From assembly GCA_004011035.1 (NCBI GenBank), contig CP025734.1:2130001-2194000 (forward strand): DNA of 64,000 nucleotides, read 5' to 3'. Below, in pieces: positions 17,443 to 26,573 of the stretch; position 1 is the first letter of the stretch; the number at the start of each line of letters is the position of its first letter. The notes beneath the pieces were generated by a model. It had not been told where the DNA came from and ran no database searches. It saw only the letters and a list, made by a program, of their open reading frames with translations. A program made the translations under genes and the position numbers. Source of the stretch: Bdellovibrio sp. qaytius. GTDB lineage: Bacteria; Bdellovibrionota; Bdellovibrionia; Bdellovibrionales; Bdellovibrionaceae.

Positions 17443-18975
17443 TTATGCTTTTTTAAACTTTAAAATAAATTCAGTGCCCACACCTAATTCACTATGAATT
17501 TGGATTTGGGTTTCGTGGGCTTCAAGCACTTTATGCGTGATTGCAAGTCCAAGACCAGTGCCTTTGGGTTTTGTGGTAAAAAACGGTTCGAAAATTCTTT
17601 TTTTAACTTCTTCAGGCATTCCGCTACCGTTATCTTTAATTGATAAAACCACTTCATCACCATAGGTCTCTAATTTAATTTCTAGAACTGGTTTTTCGCT
17701 ATTTAACATCGCTTGAACCGCATTCATTGAAATATTTAAGAAGGCCTGTTTAAGCTTATCTGAAAAGCCAAATATTACACTAGAATTTACTTTAGTGATC
17801 AGTTCTAAAGTTTTTGGCGTATTCGGACTAGCCTTAATATTATTAATGACATCATTCATCACCAAAGCAAGATCGGTTTTTTGATCTGGTCTTGTTTCAG
17901 GTTTCGAATAATCTAAAAACTCAGTGATTAAATTATTAAGACGATCAATTTCTTTCATGATGATCTTCATTAACTTTTGATCATCAGGATTTTTTGCATC
18001 AGTAGACAACAACTGTATACTGCCGCTGATACCAGCTAATGGATTTCTAATTTCATGAGCAATACCTGCAGCCAATTGACCAATAGCTGCTAACTTTTCA
18101 CGTTGGCGCATTTGATCTTGAAGGTGTTTAACTTCAGTGACATCTTTTAACATCATTAAGCTGACGTTTTCATTTAGAAATGTATCTTGATAAGACGCTT
18201 GATTGACTTCGTAAATCTTCTTTTCTTGAAGCTGCGTATTAAAATAAGTAAATTCGCTTTGTACGCGGTCTTGAGTTTGCGTAAAGATATTACGTAAGTC
18301 TTGCATCGACAAATTCAAGCGCTCTGTTAAATTTCTGTTCGCAAATAACAAGTCATGGCTTTGATTAAATGCCGTTAGGCCCGTCGGCATTTGCTGAATT
18401 AAGATTTCAGAAAATTCTTCTCGTGAGCGAAGTTTGCGGCTGACTGAACTTAGTTCAGAGTGTAAATCTTTAAGCTGCACACGAAATTGCTGCGAAATAA
18501 TTGAAACCGTCACAAACGAGAAGTTAAATAACACTAATGTGAAGAGGTTTTGAATGCCTTCCCAACGAATAGACATCAAATTCACTAACGAAAGACTTAA
18601 CGAACTAAATACCGTTAATAGCACTGAAGCGCTTTTAGGTAATTCAGAACCCGCAATAAATAATAAAATTAACAAAACAATAAGGTTAAAACTTGATAAC
18701 ACCGAATGCTGTGCCATTAGGTAAAATAAAATAGAAAAATCAAACATGTAAGACAGCACATGATTTTTACTATTGCTGTAGTACAACATCAAATGATGGC
18801 CAAAAAACAATAAGACGGCAGCGTAAAAATGAATTAAGAAATTAATTTGTAAAAAAGGCGCTTGCGTTAAAATCGCGACTTGAAAGAGCACACAGTATAA
18901 AAACAACGTCACAGCTCGCCAGTCGCGCGCTGTTAACGTAGTTAAATACTGTTCGATCTGAGCTCTATTGAACAA
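17443..18975 (-). CDS. pilS: Membrane sensor histidine kinase PilS
   Basis: A 510-residue kinase. About six membrane helices occupy residues 20-170 ([39 protein letters not shown]). A PAS-like region follows (about 200-290), then HisKA with [12 protein letters not shown], and HATPase with N box ([10 protein letters not shown]), G1 (DNGSGMP) and G2 (GTGLGLA). I start at a TTG at 18975 because GGGAGA lies 7 bases upstream and this overlaps the pilC stop by only 11 bases. The longer start at 19038 would overlap pilC by 74 bases. It pairs with PilR. Confidence 0.88.
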   Translation of the reverse strand: MFNRAQIEQYLTTLTARDWRAVTLFLYCVLFQVAILTQAPFLQINFLIHFYAAVLLFFGHHLMLYYSNSKNHVLSYMFDFSILFYLMAQHSVLSSFNLIVLLILLFIAGSELPKSASVLLTVFSSLSLSLVNLMSIRWEGIQNLFTLVLFNFSFVTVSIISQQFRVQLKDLHSELSSVSRKLRSREEFSEILIQQMPTGLTAFNQSHDLLFANRNLTERLNLSMQDLRNIFTQTQDRVQSEFTYFNTQLQEKKIYEVNQASYQDTFLNENVSLMMLKDVTEVKHLQDQMRQREKLAAIGQLAAGIAHEIRNPLAGISGSIQLLSTDAKNPDDQKLMKIIMKEIDRLNNLITEFLDYSKPETRPDQKTDLALVMNDVINNIKASPNTPKTLELITKVNSSVIFGFSDKLKQAFLNISMNAVQAMLNSEKPVLEIKLETYGDEVVLSIKDNGSGMPEEVKKRIFEPFFTTKPKGTGLGLAITHKVLEAHETQIQIHSELGVGTEFILKFKKA

Positions 18976-20206
18976 CGGTGTCTCCCATTTGGAAAATTGG
19001 TAAGTACATCGCAACCAGAATGAAACCAATAGCTCCACCGAGAACGATCATTAATAAGGGTTCGATTAATGAAGTCATGGCACGAATTGAATTTTCAACT
19101 TCATCTTCATAGAAATCTGCAATTTTACCTAACATGGCATCTAAGGCCCCAGTTTGTTCACCGATGGCCACCATTTGCGAAACCATTTGTGGAATTTCTT
19201 TTTGTCTTGATAAAGGCAAATGAAACGGTCGACCTACAGAAATTGATTCTTTACAGCTTTTAAGGGCATTTTCGATCACGCAATTACCCGCTGTATTGGC
19301 CGCAATATCAATCGATTCAAGCATACTAATACCCGAAGATAAAAGCGTCGACATCGTACGCGATAAACGCGCCACACTTGATTTTTGCACAACATCGCCA
19401 ATGATAGGTGCATTAATTAAAAACTTATCCAGAGCTTGACGGCCCTCTTTTGTCGCGAAGAATGTAACTATAAAATACGTTGCGACAGCCAAGACACCAA
19501 GAATACCTAACCAGTGAGTTCTTAAAAGATCAGAAAAATTAATTAATAACTGAGTTAAACCAGGAAGTGATTTACCACTTGATTTGTAAAGCTCTTGAAA
19601 CTTCGGAATAATAAACACGATAATACCCGTAATAACGGCAATCGCAGCAAAGACGATCACGACAGGCATTGTCATGGCACTTTTAATCTGATTTTTGATC
19701 TTTTCATTTTTTTCAGAATATATTGAAAGACGATTTAAAATTACATCGATGATACCGGCTTCTTCACCTGCGCGAATCATATTACAGTAAAGATCATCAA
19801 ATACACGAGGGTAAGCCTTCATTGAATCAGACAATCTTTTACCTGTTTCAATCGAAGCTTTAATCTGAAGAACCGCTTCTTTAATTAATTGATCAGAAGT
19901 TGATTCAGATAAAATCTTTAAAGCATCTACAATTGGAATACCTGAATTAATTAAAGTGGCAAACTGACGTGTAAAAATTTGCAAATCTTTAGTTTTAACT
20001 TTAGGAGCAAATATCGCACCTAGAGCACTAATTTCATGAGACCCGGTTTTTTTTGCACCAGGAGCATTCGCAACAAGTTTCAAAGTCATCGGCATTAATT
20101 GTTTAGCGCGCAGACGAACTTTTGCTTCAGGTTCATCTTTAGCATCAATATAACCTGTTTGAATTTTTCCGTTTAACGAACGAGCTTGGAACTGAAACTT
20201 AGCCAC
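18965..20206 (-). CDS. pilC: Type IV pilus inner-membrane platform protein PilC
   Basis: A 413-residue GspF-family protein. The N-terminal segment FQFQARSLNGKIQTGYIDA is the family start. Two tandem GspF domains follow, each with the FTRQFATLINSGIPIVDAL / SRTMSTLLSSGISMLESI pattern. Three membrane segments are visible (VIVFAAIAVITGIIVFI, LGILGVLAVATYFIVTFF, LLMIVLGGAIGFILVAM). PilC couples the motor ATPases to pilus assembly. The end [11 protein letters not shown] is typical. It directly abuts the degenerate pilT. Confidence 0.95.
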   Translation of the reverse strand: MAKFQFQARSLNGKIQTGYIDAKDEPEAKVRLRAKQLMPMTLKLVANAPGAKKTGSHEISALGAIFAPKVKTKDLQIFTRQFATLINSGIPIVDALKILSESTSDQLIKEAVLQIKASIETGKRLSDSMKAYPRVFDDLYCNMIRAGEEAGIIDVILNRLSIYSEKNEKIKNQIKSAMTMPVVIVFAAIAVITGIIVFIIPKFQELYKSSGKSLPGLTQLLINFSDLLRTHWLGILGVLAVATYFIVTFFATKEGRQALDKFLINAPIIGDVVQKSSVARLSRTMSTLLSSGISMLESIDIAANTAGNCVIENALKSCKESISVGRPFHLPLSRQKEIPQMVSQMVAIGEQTGALDAMLGKIADFYEDEVENSIRAMTSLIEPLLMIVLGGAIGFILVAMYLPIFQMGDTVVQ

Positions 20207-21226
20207 CTACAACCCCATTCTCTTTAATTGTGTGTCTAAATCATCAGGCGCTTCAGTTGTTGCAAAAGCTGATTTAACATCAATTCTTCGGCGCACAAGC
20301 GCTTGGATAATTGACTGATTTAAACTTTGAAAATATTTCTTGAACGCTTCGCCTTCGTGGTGTTTTTTAAATTCAGCAAATGACATTCTAAAAAGATCGT
20401 CTTTAAAAGCTTGTTGAGCGACAAAAAACTCATGCACGGCACCTTCTTTGATGCCGATCACTTTTTGATAACAAATGCTATTTAGCACTTGATAAAAACG
20501 ACGCGCTAAATTGCTTTGAAAGCCAATTTGCGAAATAATTTGTTCTAAGCAATTTTCAACTGATAATCCCGAGATCGTTAAATAAACTGAACGACCTTCT
20601 TCACAAAGCTTAATCCATTTCTCCCAGTTTTTGATGTTGTTAAAATCAACTACGAATTGATCGATACCATCATAGATCGGGTGATGTGCTTCCCACGTTA
20701 AAGCTTCTTCAGATAAGTGAATTAAAGAATCGTTATTTAACATGGATAACGTTGAGAAATTTCCGTGAACTGCGATTAACTTTGGAGAATCTTTTTTAAT
20801 TTCAGAAATAATATCTTTTAAAAGTGATGATTTACCCTGACCACGTTGGCCCGTTACGATAAATAAACCACTGCTTTTTTTCAAAGTATCCCAGTATACC
20901 GGAGATTGGATATACTGACTTAATTCAAAATTTGGAATAACGCTAAAGTATGCTTTTAAACAATCTTTGTGTTCAGTGAATGAAAACATCCACTGTTGAT
21001 CCATAGATTTATAAACCCCACGCACGAAACCTTTAGTTTCTAAAGTCAGCTTGTCGTTATTTTGCAGGCATAAATCCTTAAGGTCTTCCCATTCAGAATA
21101 GCCTAAGCTTTCTTTATCAATTTCTAGCCATTCATTTTTTACTTTAGCGATCGTTTTGTGGCCAAGGCGAAATTGCACCTCTAAAGCTGAAGAATCTTTT
21201 ACTTTCGTTAAAATCTTTTCAATCAT
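20207..21226 (-). CDS. Degenerate PilT-like ATPase of the type IV pilus cluster
   Basis: A 339-residue protein in the position of pilT between pilB and pilC. The Walker A region is kept (GLFIVTGQRGQGKSSLLKDI), and the C-terminus resembles PilT (APDDLDTQLKRMGL). The other motor motifs are lost: the Asp box position reads AVHGNFS, Walker B reads QFVVDFNNI instead of a VGEMRD-like motif, and the His box reads YLTISGLSV instead of ATLHTNS. It probably binds but may not hydrolyse ATP, and could be a structural or regulatory subunit, which is an inference. It is intact, without frameshift, so it appears selected rather than decaying. Confidence 0.75.
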   Translation of the reverse strand: MIEKILTKVKDSSALEVQFRLGHKTIAKVKNEWLEIDKESLGYSEWEDLKDLCLQNNDKLTLETKGFVRGVYKSMDQQWMFSFTEHKDCLKAYFSVIPNFELSQYIQSPVYWDTLKKSSGLFIVTGQRGQGKSSLLKDIISEIKKDSPKLIAVHGNFSTLSMLNNDSLIHLSEEALTWEAHHPIYDGIDQFVVDFNNIKNWEKWIKLCEEGRSVYLTISGLSVENCLEQIISQIGFQSNLARRFYQVLNSICYQKVIGIKEGAVHEFFVAQQAFKDDLFRMSFAEFKKHHEGEAFKKYFQSLNQSIIQALVRRRIDVKSAFATTEAPDDLDTQLKRMGL

Positions 21227-21239
21227 AGCTGCATATCCC

Positions 21240-22958
21240 CTAGTCGTCTCTCACTGATGTATTTAAAACTTCGTCAATTGTAGTTTGGCCGCGGGCTAAC
21301 TTTAAGAGACCCGAACGGCGAAGAGTGCGGTAACCCAAATCTTTGGTTAACCGACGCAACTCTTGAGCTGATGCATTTCGTAAAATCGCATCTTTGATTT
21401 TTTCAGTCAGTGGCATTAATTCGTAAATCGCAAGACGACCACGAATACCGGTGTTGTTGCAATACGTACAGCCTTTACCACGCGCTAATTGAAAGCGCGG
21501 AATATCGACTTTGCTAACACCTAAATTTAAAAGCGTAGCCTCTGGCACTTGCACTGGTTCTTTACACTGTTCGCAAATTTTACCCACTAGCCTTTGCGCC
21601 ACAACTAAATTTACTGTCGAAGTAATTAGGTACGGTGGCACACCCATTTCAGTTAAACGCACGATTGTCGAAGCCGCGTCGTTTGTATGTAGAGTACTTA
21701 AAACTAAGTGACCCGTTGAGGCCGCTTTAAATGAAATTTCTGCGGTTTCTAAGTCGCGTATCTCCCCCACCATGATGATGTCTGGATCTTGACGTAAGAA
21801 AGCGCGTAAGGCGCTACCGAAATTTAAATCAATATCAGGATTCATTTGCACCTGATTGATACCTTGAAGATTGAACTCGATAGGATCTTCTGCCGTACTA
21901 ATATTTACATCAGCTTGGTTTAATTCAGCTAAGGCAGAATAAATTGTCGTTGTTTTTCCAGAACCTGTTGGGCCTGTAATCAACACCATACCTTGCGGTA
22001 ACTTCACACAGTTTTTGAATAATTTTAAATCATCATCTTCGAAACCAAGTTTGGTCATGTCGAGCTGAAGATTTGATTTATCTAATAAACGCATAACCAC
22101 TTTTTCGCCCCACATTGTAGGAACGGTGTTCACACGAAAATCCATTTCTTTATTTTCTTTAGCGATATTAATTTTCAAACGACCATCTTGCGGACGACGT
22201 TTTTCAGCAATATCCATTTTCGACATAATTTTAATACGCGCAACGATAGCCGGACCTGAAGTCACATTGGGGGCTGCGATTTCAAGTAAAGATCCATCGA
22301 TACGAAAACGTACGCGAAAAGTTTTTTCATAGGGCTCTAAATGGATATCTGAAGCGCGTCTGCGCATCGCTTCGATGAGGATTCCATTTACGAATTTTAC
22401 GATTGGCGCCGAGCCAATTTTACTATCGGCTTCTTCACCAACTTCTGTTGAAGTTGTGCTGCCAGCCATGTCGATATCATCGACATCAGCTCCGCCTAAG
22501 GCTTCATCTTCGCTGAACTGTTGTTCGTTTTGCTTAAACGTGCCGTAAAATTTTTCAATCGCTTGGATAATTGATAAATCTGTAGCAAGTACCGGCTGAA
22601 CTTTGCACTTAGTTAAAAAACGAATTTGATCGCGAATTTCGATATTCGCAGGGTCTGCAAAAGCCACAACTAAAGTGTTTCCAGCTTTAGAAATTGGTAT
22701 CACCGTATTTTTATCGCAAAATTCTCGAGGGATTAATGACAGCGCACTTGATTCAATTTCTATTTGTGAAAGATCAACGCCTGGAATTCCATATTGTTTT
22801 TCTAAAGCGCGAAGAATTTGACTGTCTTTTAAAATGCCGGTGTTAACAATAACTGCGCCAAGTCGCGTTTTTGTCTTAGCAGCTTCTGCAATTGCAGTCT
22901 GCAACTGATCCGGGCGGATCAGACCTTGACGTGTTAGAATTTCCCCAAGCTTCGACAT
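21240..22958 (-). CDS. pilB: Type IV pilus extension ATPase PilB
   Basis: A 572-residue GspE/PilB ATPase. It has an MshEN-type N-terminal domain (LGEILTRQGLIRPDQLQTAI), Asp box (STAEDPIEF), Walker A (GPTGSGKTTT), Walker B (DIIMVGEIRD), His box (LSTLHTNDA), and a zinc-binding four-Cys module (CEQC ... CTYC). It drives pilus polymerisation at the inner membrane. It opens the pil operon; about 50 bases separate it from the upstream gene, and I see no convincing promoter there. Confidence 0.95.
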   Translation of the reverse strand: MSKLGEILTRQGLIRPDQLQTAIAEAAKTKTRLGAVIVNTGILKDSQILRALEKQYGIPGVDLSQIEIESSALSLIPREFCDKNTVIPISKAGNTLVVAFADPANIEIRDQIRFLTKCKVQPVLATDLSIIQAIEKFYGTFKQNEQQFSEDEALGGADVDDIDMAGSTTSTEVGEEADSKIGSAPIVKFVNGILIEAMRRRASDIHLEPYEKTFRVRFRIDGSLLEIAAPNVTSGPAIVARIKIMSKMDIAEKRRPQDGRLKINIAKENKEMDFRVNTVPTMWGEKVVMRLLDKSNLQLDMTKLGFEDDDLKLFKNCVKLPQGMVLITGPTGSGKTTTIYSALAELNQADVNISTAEDPIEFNLQGINQVQMNPDIDLNFGSALRAFLRQDPDIIMVGEIRDLETAEISFKAASTGHLVLSTLHTNDAASTIVRLTEMGVPPYLITSTVNLVVAQRLVGKICEQCKEPVQVPEATLLNLGVSKVDIPRFQLARGKGCTYCNNTGIRGRLAIYELMPLTEKIKDAILRNASAQELRRLTKDLGYRTLRRSGLLKLARGQTTIDEVLNTSVRDD

Positions 22959-23008
22959 AGTATAAGTCTACTGATAGTGACGTTTTTTGTAACTGGACTT
23001 AGGAAGGG

Positions 23009-23746
23009 TTATTTGTGATTTTTTTGAAATAATCTGTATTTATGTAAGTGAAATTCTACAGAATCTAGTACCCGCAAAGAGGCCTTTTCTGCCTCTGAAG
23101 ATAACGAGTCATTTAAAAAATTTTGCAGATCAAAAAAGATAGCCTTTTCTGCCACAAAATTAAAATAAGTTAAGGTCTCAACTAAGTCAGGATGCTCATT
23201 TAAATTAAAATCAATCGCTAATAAACTGGCTGTGTCTGCAATGTTTGCCATTTCATCTAAAGTCAACTGCCTCAGCTGCACATTAAACAAAAATTTCTGC
23301 ACCGCTTGCAGTTGATTTTTATAATTAATGTTGTTTGGTGAAACTAAATAGATTTTCTTAAATCCTAATTTCGCGAGCGAAATCGCGTAAGTAATTAAAA
23401 ACGAATAATCACCAATGAGCACCGCATACTTTGCAATGTCGACCGCAATTTGTTTAGATTGCAAAAAACTAACAAACGCTGTTGCACTTAAATGAATGGG
23501 CTTGAATTTATTTTTTTCGCGCACGAAAGCATCGACGGCACCTGTTGATTGAATCGGCCAATCCAATAAAGGCATCGTCGATAAAATAGCTTGGTTTTGC
23601 TTTTCTGAAAGCTCGATCAAATCAAAATCTGAGTGCAGTAATTCTTCGTCAGTCATTAATTCATAATGAATTTCAACATCTGTTTCATTGCTAAATTTTT
23701 CATTTAATTCTGCCGCACCAAGTTCGATCGATCGATATATTTTCAT
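23009..23746 (-). CDS. Shikimate-dehydrogenase-like protein of unknown function
   Basis: A 245-residue protein that I do not assign with certainty. The C-terminal part looks like a Rossmann unit of AroE type (AVLIGDYSFLITYAISLAKL, then KKIYLVSPN, then a SLLAIDF strand). The glycine-rich loop and catalytic Lys/Asp of shikimate dehydrogenase are not recognisable. It may be a degenerate relative with another role. It overlaps ribF by 4 bases (ATGA), so it is co-translated with it, and lies 50 bases before pilB. Confidence 0.45.
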   Translation of the reverse strand: MKIYRSIELGAAELNEKFSNETDVEIHYELMTDEELLHSDFDLIELSEKQNQAILSTMPLLDWPIQSTGAVDAFVREKNKFKPIHLSATAFVSFLQSKQIAVDIAKYAVLIGDYSFLITYAISLAKLGFKKIYLVSPNNINYKNQLQAVQKFLFNVQLRQLTLDEMANIADTASLLAIDFNLNEHPDLVETLTYFNFVAEKAIFFDLQNFLNDSLSSEAEKASLRVLDSVEFHLHKYRLFQKNHK

Positions 23747-24672
23747 GAGCCAAAATACTTTCTAGCTTCATCAATATCGCTAAATATTTGATGCTTTAAT
23801 GTATCAACACTAGAAAATTTCATTTCATCGCGGTGAAAATGTTGCAACTCAACTTTGATTTGTTCGCCGTAAATTTCTTGATTGAAATTAAAAATATGTG
23901 TCTCAACTTTTAAGTAAGAATTCGTACTTTCAAAAGTTGGATTATAACCGATATTCGTAATTGATTGATAAATTTGGTTGTTCCAATAAACTAATGAAAA
24001 ATAAACGCCTTTACGTGGAACAAAATCAATATCAGGGCTTACATTTGCCGTTGGAACTCCCAATTGACGACCGCGCTTAAATCCGACGCGAACAGGGCCA
24101 CGAATATAATACTTACGACCTAAAAACTTTTCGGCTTGTTCAAGGTTTCCGTGCTCTAAAAGTTTACGAATAACTGAACTAGATACCACCTGCCCGCTTT
24201 GTTCTAAAGCGCTCACAACCGTTAAACCGATTTGATTTTTATGACAGTATTCACGCAAGAATTCGATACCGCCTGAGCGATCTTTTCCAAAGTTAAAATC
24301 ATATCCCACGACTAAATGTTTAGGCTTGAAGTAGCGCGTAATGTATAAATCCATGAACTCATCAGCCTGCATGAGTGAAAAATCCTTTGTAAATTTTTCC
24401 TCAATCAGAAAATCGATGCCTAAGGCCTCTATCTTTTCAGCTTGGTCTTTGTAATCAAAAAGACGCAGCACGGGAGTGCCCGGGTTTAACAAAACACGGG
24501 GATGTGGCTTAAAAGTCAGAACTACAGAGGGTAAATTGTACTCTTTACCTTGAAATATAAGCTCTTTCAGCAGCTTTTGATGCCCTAAGTGCACACCATC
24601 GAAGTTTCCAACGGTTAAAACCGATCCATTCAGATGGGGTAAAGATTGATCAACAGTACGAATCCATTTCAT
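23743..24672 (-). CDS. ribF: Bifunctional riboflavin kinase / FAD synthetase RibF
   Basis: A 309-residue enzyme making FMN and FAD. The FAD-synthetase domain has GNFDGVHLGH (22-31), VVGYDFNFGKDRSGG, and a SSSVIRKLLEHG segment. The C-terminal flavokinase domain has GRQLGVPTANV and the RKGVYFSLV and THIFNF segments. Length is normal. No FMN riboswitch is visible in the 65 bases separating it from the divergent kinase gene. Confidence 0.95.
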   Translation of the reverse strand: MKWIRTVDQSLPHLNGSVLTVGNFDGVHLGHQKLLKELIFQGKEYNLPSVVLTFKPHPRVLLNPGTPVLRLFDYKDQAEKIEALGIDFLIEEKFTKDFSLMQADEFMDLYITRYFKPKHLVVGYDFNFGKDRSGGIEFLREYCHKNQIGLTVVSALEQSGQVVSSSVIRKLLEHGNLEQAEKFLGRKYYIRGPVRVGFKRGRQLGVPTANVSPDIDFVPRKGVYFSLVYWNNQIYQSITNIGYNPTFESTNSYLKVETHIFNFNQEIYGEQIKVELQHFHRDEMKFSSVDTLKHQIFSDIDEARKYFGS

Positions 24673-24737
24673 AGAGTAATTATATTCTACTCGACTGCTC
24701 TTCTCAACGTTGAAAATAGAGCGGAAATGGGTTAATT

Positions 24738-26561
24738 TTGCAACGCGTGAAAAATGATATCATCAATTGGATAAAGTGGACGAATAGCAAGAAAGGCTTC
24801 TGGAGTAGAGCCTTGCTTTGTTGGCTATTTTCTATCATCCTTTTGAAGTTTGATGAAATCGATCTTTACGATAGCCGCTTCAAAATCCGCGGGGTCCAGC
24901 CTGTCACAAGTGAAGTCGTTTTAGTGACCATCAAGCCCAGTGACTTTGTTAAAATCTACGATCTTAAAACCAATTCGTTAATTAATATGAACGAATCTCA
25001 AGATGTGACCGACAGCTTCTTTTGGGATCAAAAAACTTGGTATCAAATGCTTTCACAAATCTTAGCGCAAAAACCCAAAGGGATTGGCGTTACTTTATTT
25101 TTTGGTGAAAACATTGGCGTCACGCGTTTGAATTCTCAAGAAATTATCGTTTTCAAAGATCCAAAAATCACCTGGGCCACAAACACCAGTTTATTAGAAA
25201 ATATGTCACTGCCGTTTGCGACACTGCCCGATCGATCTAACATTGCCCACGTTGAAGTTCTGCGCGATGAAGATGGTATCGTCAGACGTCTTCAAGATAC
25301 GCGCGGCTTTTTACAAGATATCTCTCATGCTGTGATCGACAATGGTCGCATCAGTAAAGATTCTCTGTCGGTGATTAATTACCGTGGTCTTTCGCGATTT
25401 AAAAAAGTTGATTTACAAAAAGTTTTACGCGGCGATTTACCAAAAGATTATTTTCGCGACAAAATTGTTTATATCGGCACAGATCGAACAATTAATTCGC
25501 AAATTTTAACTCCGCTTGGAACCATGTCTAAACATGAGTACTGGGCCACAGTCAGTGATAACATTTTAGAAAAGCGCTTTATTAAAAAAGGCTCTACTTG
25601 GGCGAATTCGCTTTTACTTTTAATATTAACAATTGGCGCAGTGCTTGTGATTACTCATTTTCCGCAAGCTGTATCGTTATTTTTATTTTTCTGGATAGGC
25701 ACCATCTGGGCGGCTTTTTCGATATGGGTGTTTGATACTTTTTATATTTGGATTCCCCTAGTAAGCCCGCTGGTTTTATTAATTCTAATCTGGGTGCTGT
25801 ACATCGGTTACCACGCGCTTCGTATTGAAAAAGCGCATGCAGAGCTGCAGCAAGAACAACGTTATTTATCTGACCTTGAGCAATTGAAAAATAATTTCAT
25901 CAGCTTAATCAGTCATGATTTAAAAACGCCGATCGCCAAAATTCAGGCTGTGATTGACCGCTTAGACGCTGAAAAAAATATTCCTGATCAAATGCATGAA
26001 GATTTCGGAAATTTAAAAATTTATTCTGAAGAGCTGAATAGATACATCCAGTCGATCTTAAAAGTTTTACGTGTTGAATCACGTGATTTTCAAATTTTAA
26101 AAGAAGTGGCTGACCTTAACGAAATTATTGAAACCGTTGTTGAGCGTTTAAAACCCGTCGCTAAAACTAAAAATGTAAATATCGATCTGACTTTAGAACC
26201 AATGTTTTTGATCGAGTTCGACGTGACCTTAATGACTGAAGTTTTCTTAAACTTAGTTGAAAACGCGATCAAGTACACACCGACAAATGGTCAGGTTTTT
26301 ATTCGCACTAAAGAAACTGACACCGAAATTTTGATTGAAATTCAAGATACCGGCGAAGGAATTGCTGCTGAAGATCAAATGCACATCTGGAAAAAATTCG
26401 TGCGCGGCCGCAATCAAGATCAAAAATCCAAGGGCACAGGCCTTGGTTTATACTTAGTTAAATACTTTATTGAACTGCATGGCGGTAATATTACGTTAAA
26501 CTCGGATGTGGGCGTTGGTACAACGTTTTATGTTCGACTGCCAATTGATCCGGTACTATAA
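24738..26561 (+). CDS. CHASE2-domain membrane histidine kinase
   Basis: A 607-residue kinase. Helix 1 is near residues 24-37 (ALLCWLFSIILLKF). A periplasmic CHASE2 sensor follows (DSRFKIRGVQPVTSEVVLV, about 42-270), then three closely spaced helices (about 285-365), the usual CHASE2 layout. HisKA has His393 (SLISHDLKTPIAK), and HATPase has NLVENAIKYTP, DTGEGIA and GTGLGLYLV. The start codon is a TTG (24738); a GTG at 24747 is also possible, and there is no early ATG. Stop and next start are about 12 bases apart, so it forms a unit with the sigma-54 regulator. Confidence 0.88.
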   Translation: MQRVKNDIINWIKWTNSKKGFWSRALLCWLFSIILLKFDEIDLYDSRFKIRGVQPVTSEVVLVTIKPSDFVKIYDLKTNSLINMNESQDVTDSFFWDQKTWYQMLSQILAQKPKGIGVTLFFGENIGVTRLNSQEIIVFKDPKITWATNTSLLENMSLPFATLPDRSNIAHVEVLRDEDGIVRRLQDTRGFLQDISHAVIDNGRISKDSLSVINYRGLSRFKKVDLQKVLRGDLPKDYFRDKIVYIGTDRTINSQILTPLGTMSKHEYWATVSDNILEKRFIKKGSTWANSLLLLILTIGAVLVITHFPQAVSLFLFFWIGTIWAAFSIWVFDTFYIWIPLVSPLVLLILIWVLYIGYHALRIEKAHAELQQEQRYLSDLEQLKNNFISLISHDLKTPIAKIQAVIDRLDAEKNIPDQMHEDFGNLKIYSEELNRYIQSILKVLRVESRDFQILKEVADLNEIIETVVERLKPVAKTKNVNIDLTLEPMFLIEFDVTLMTEVFLNLVENAIKYTPTNGQVFIRTKETDTEILIEIQDTGEGIAAEDQMHIWKKFVRGRNQDQKSKGTGLGLYLVKYFIELHGGNITLNSDVGVGTTFYVRLPIDPVL

Positions 26562-26573
26562 TCAGGAGATATG

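Noticed and set aside
18976-19038. Longer PilS start overlapping pilC by 74 bases
   Set aside because: The TTG at 18975 has a GGGAGA site and a short overlap; the extra residues are encoded within the conserved pilC end.
24673-24737. FMN riboswitch upstream of ribF
   Set aside because: The gap is only 65 bases and shows none of the conserved RFN-element helices.
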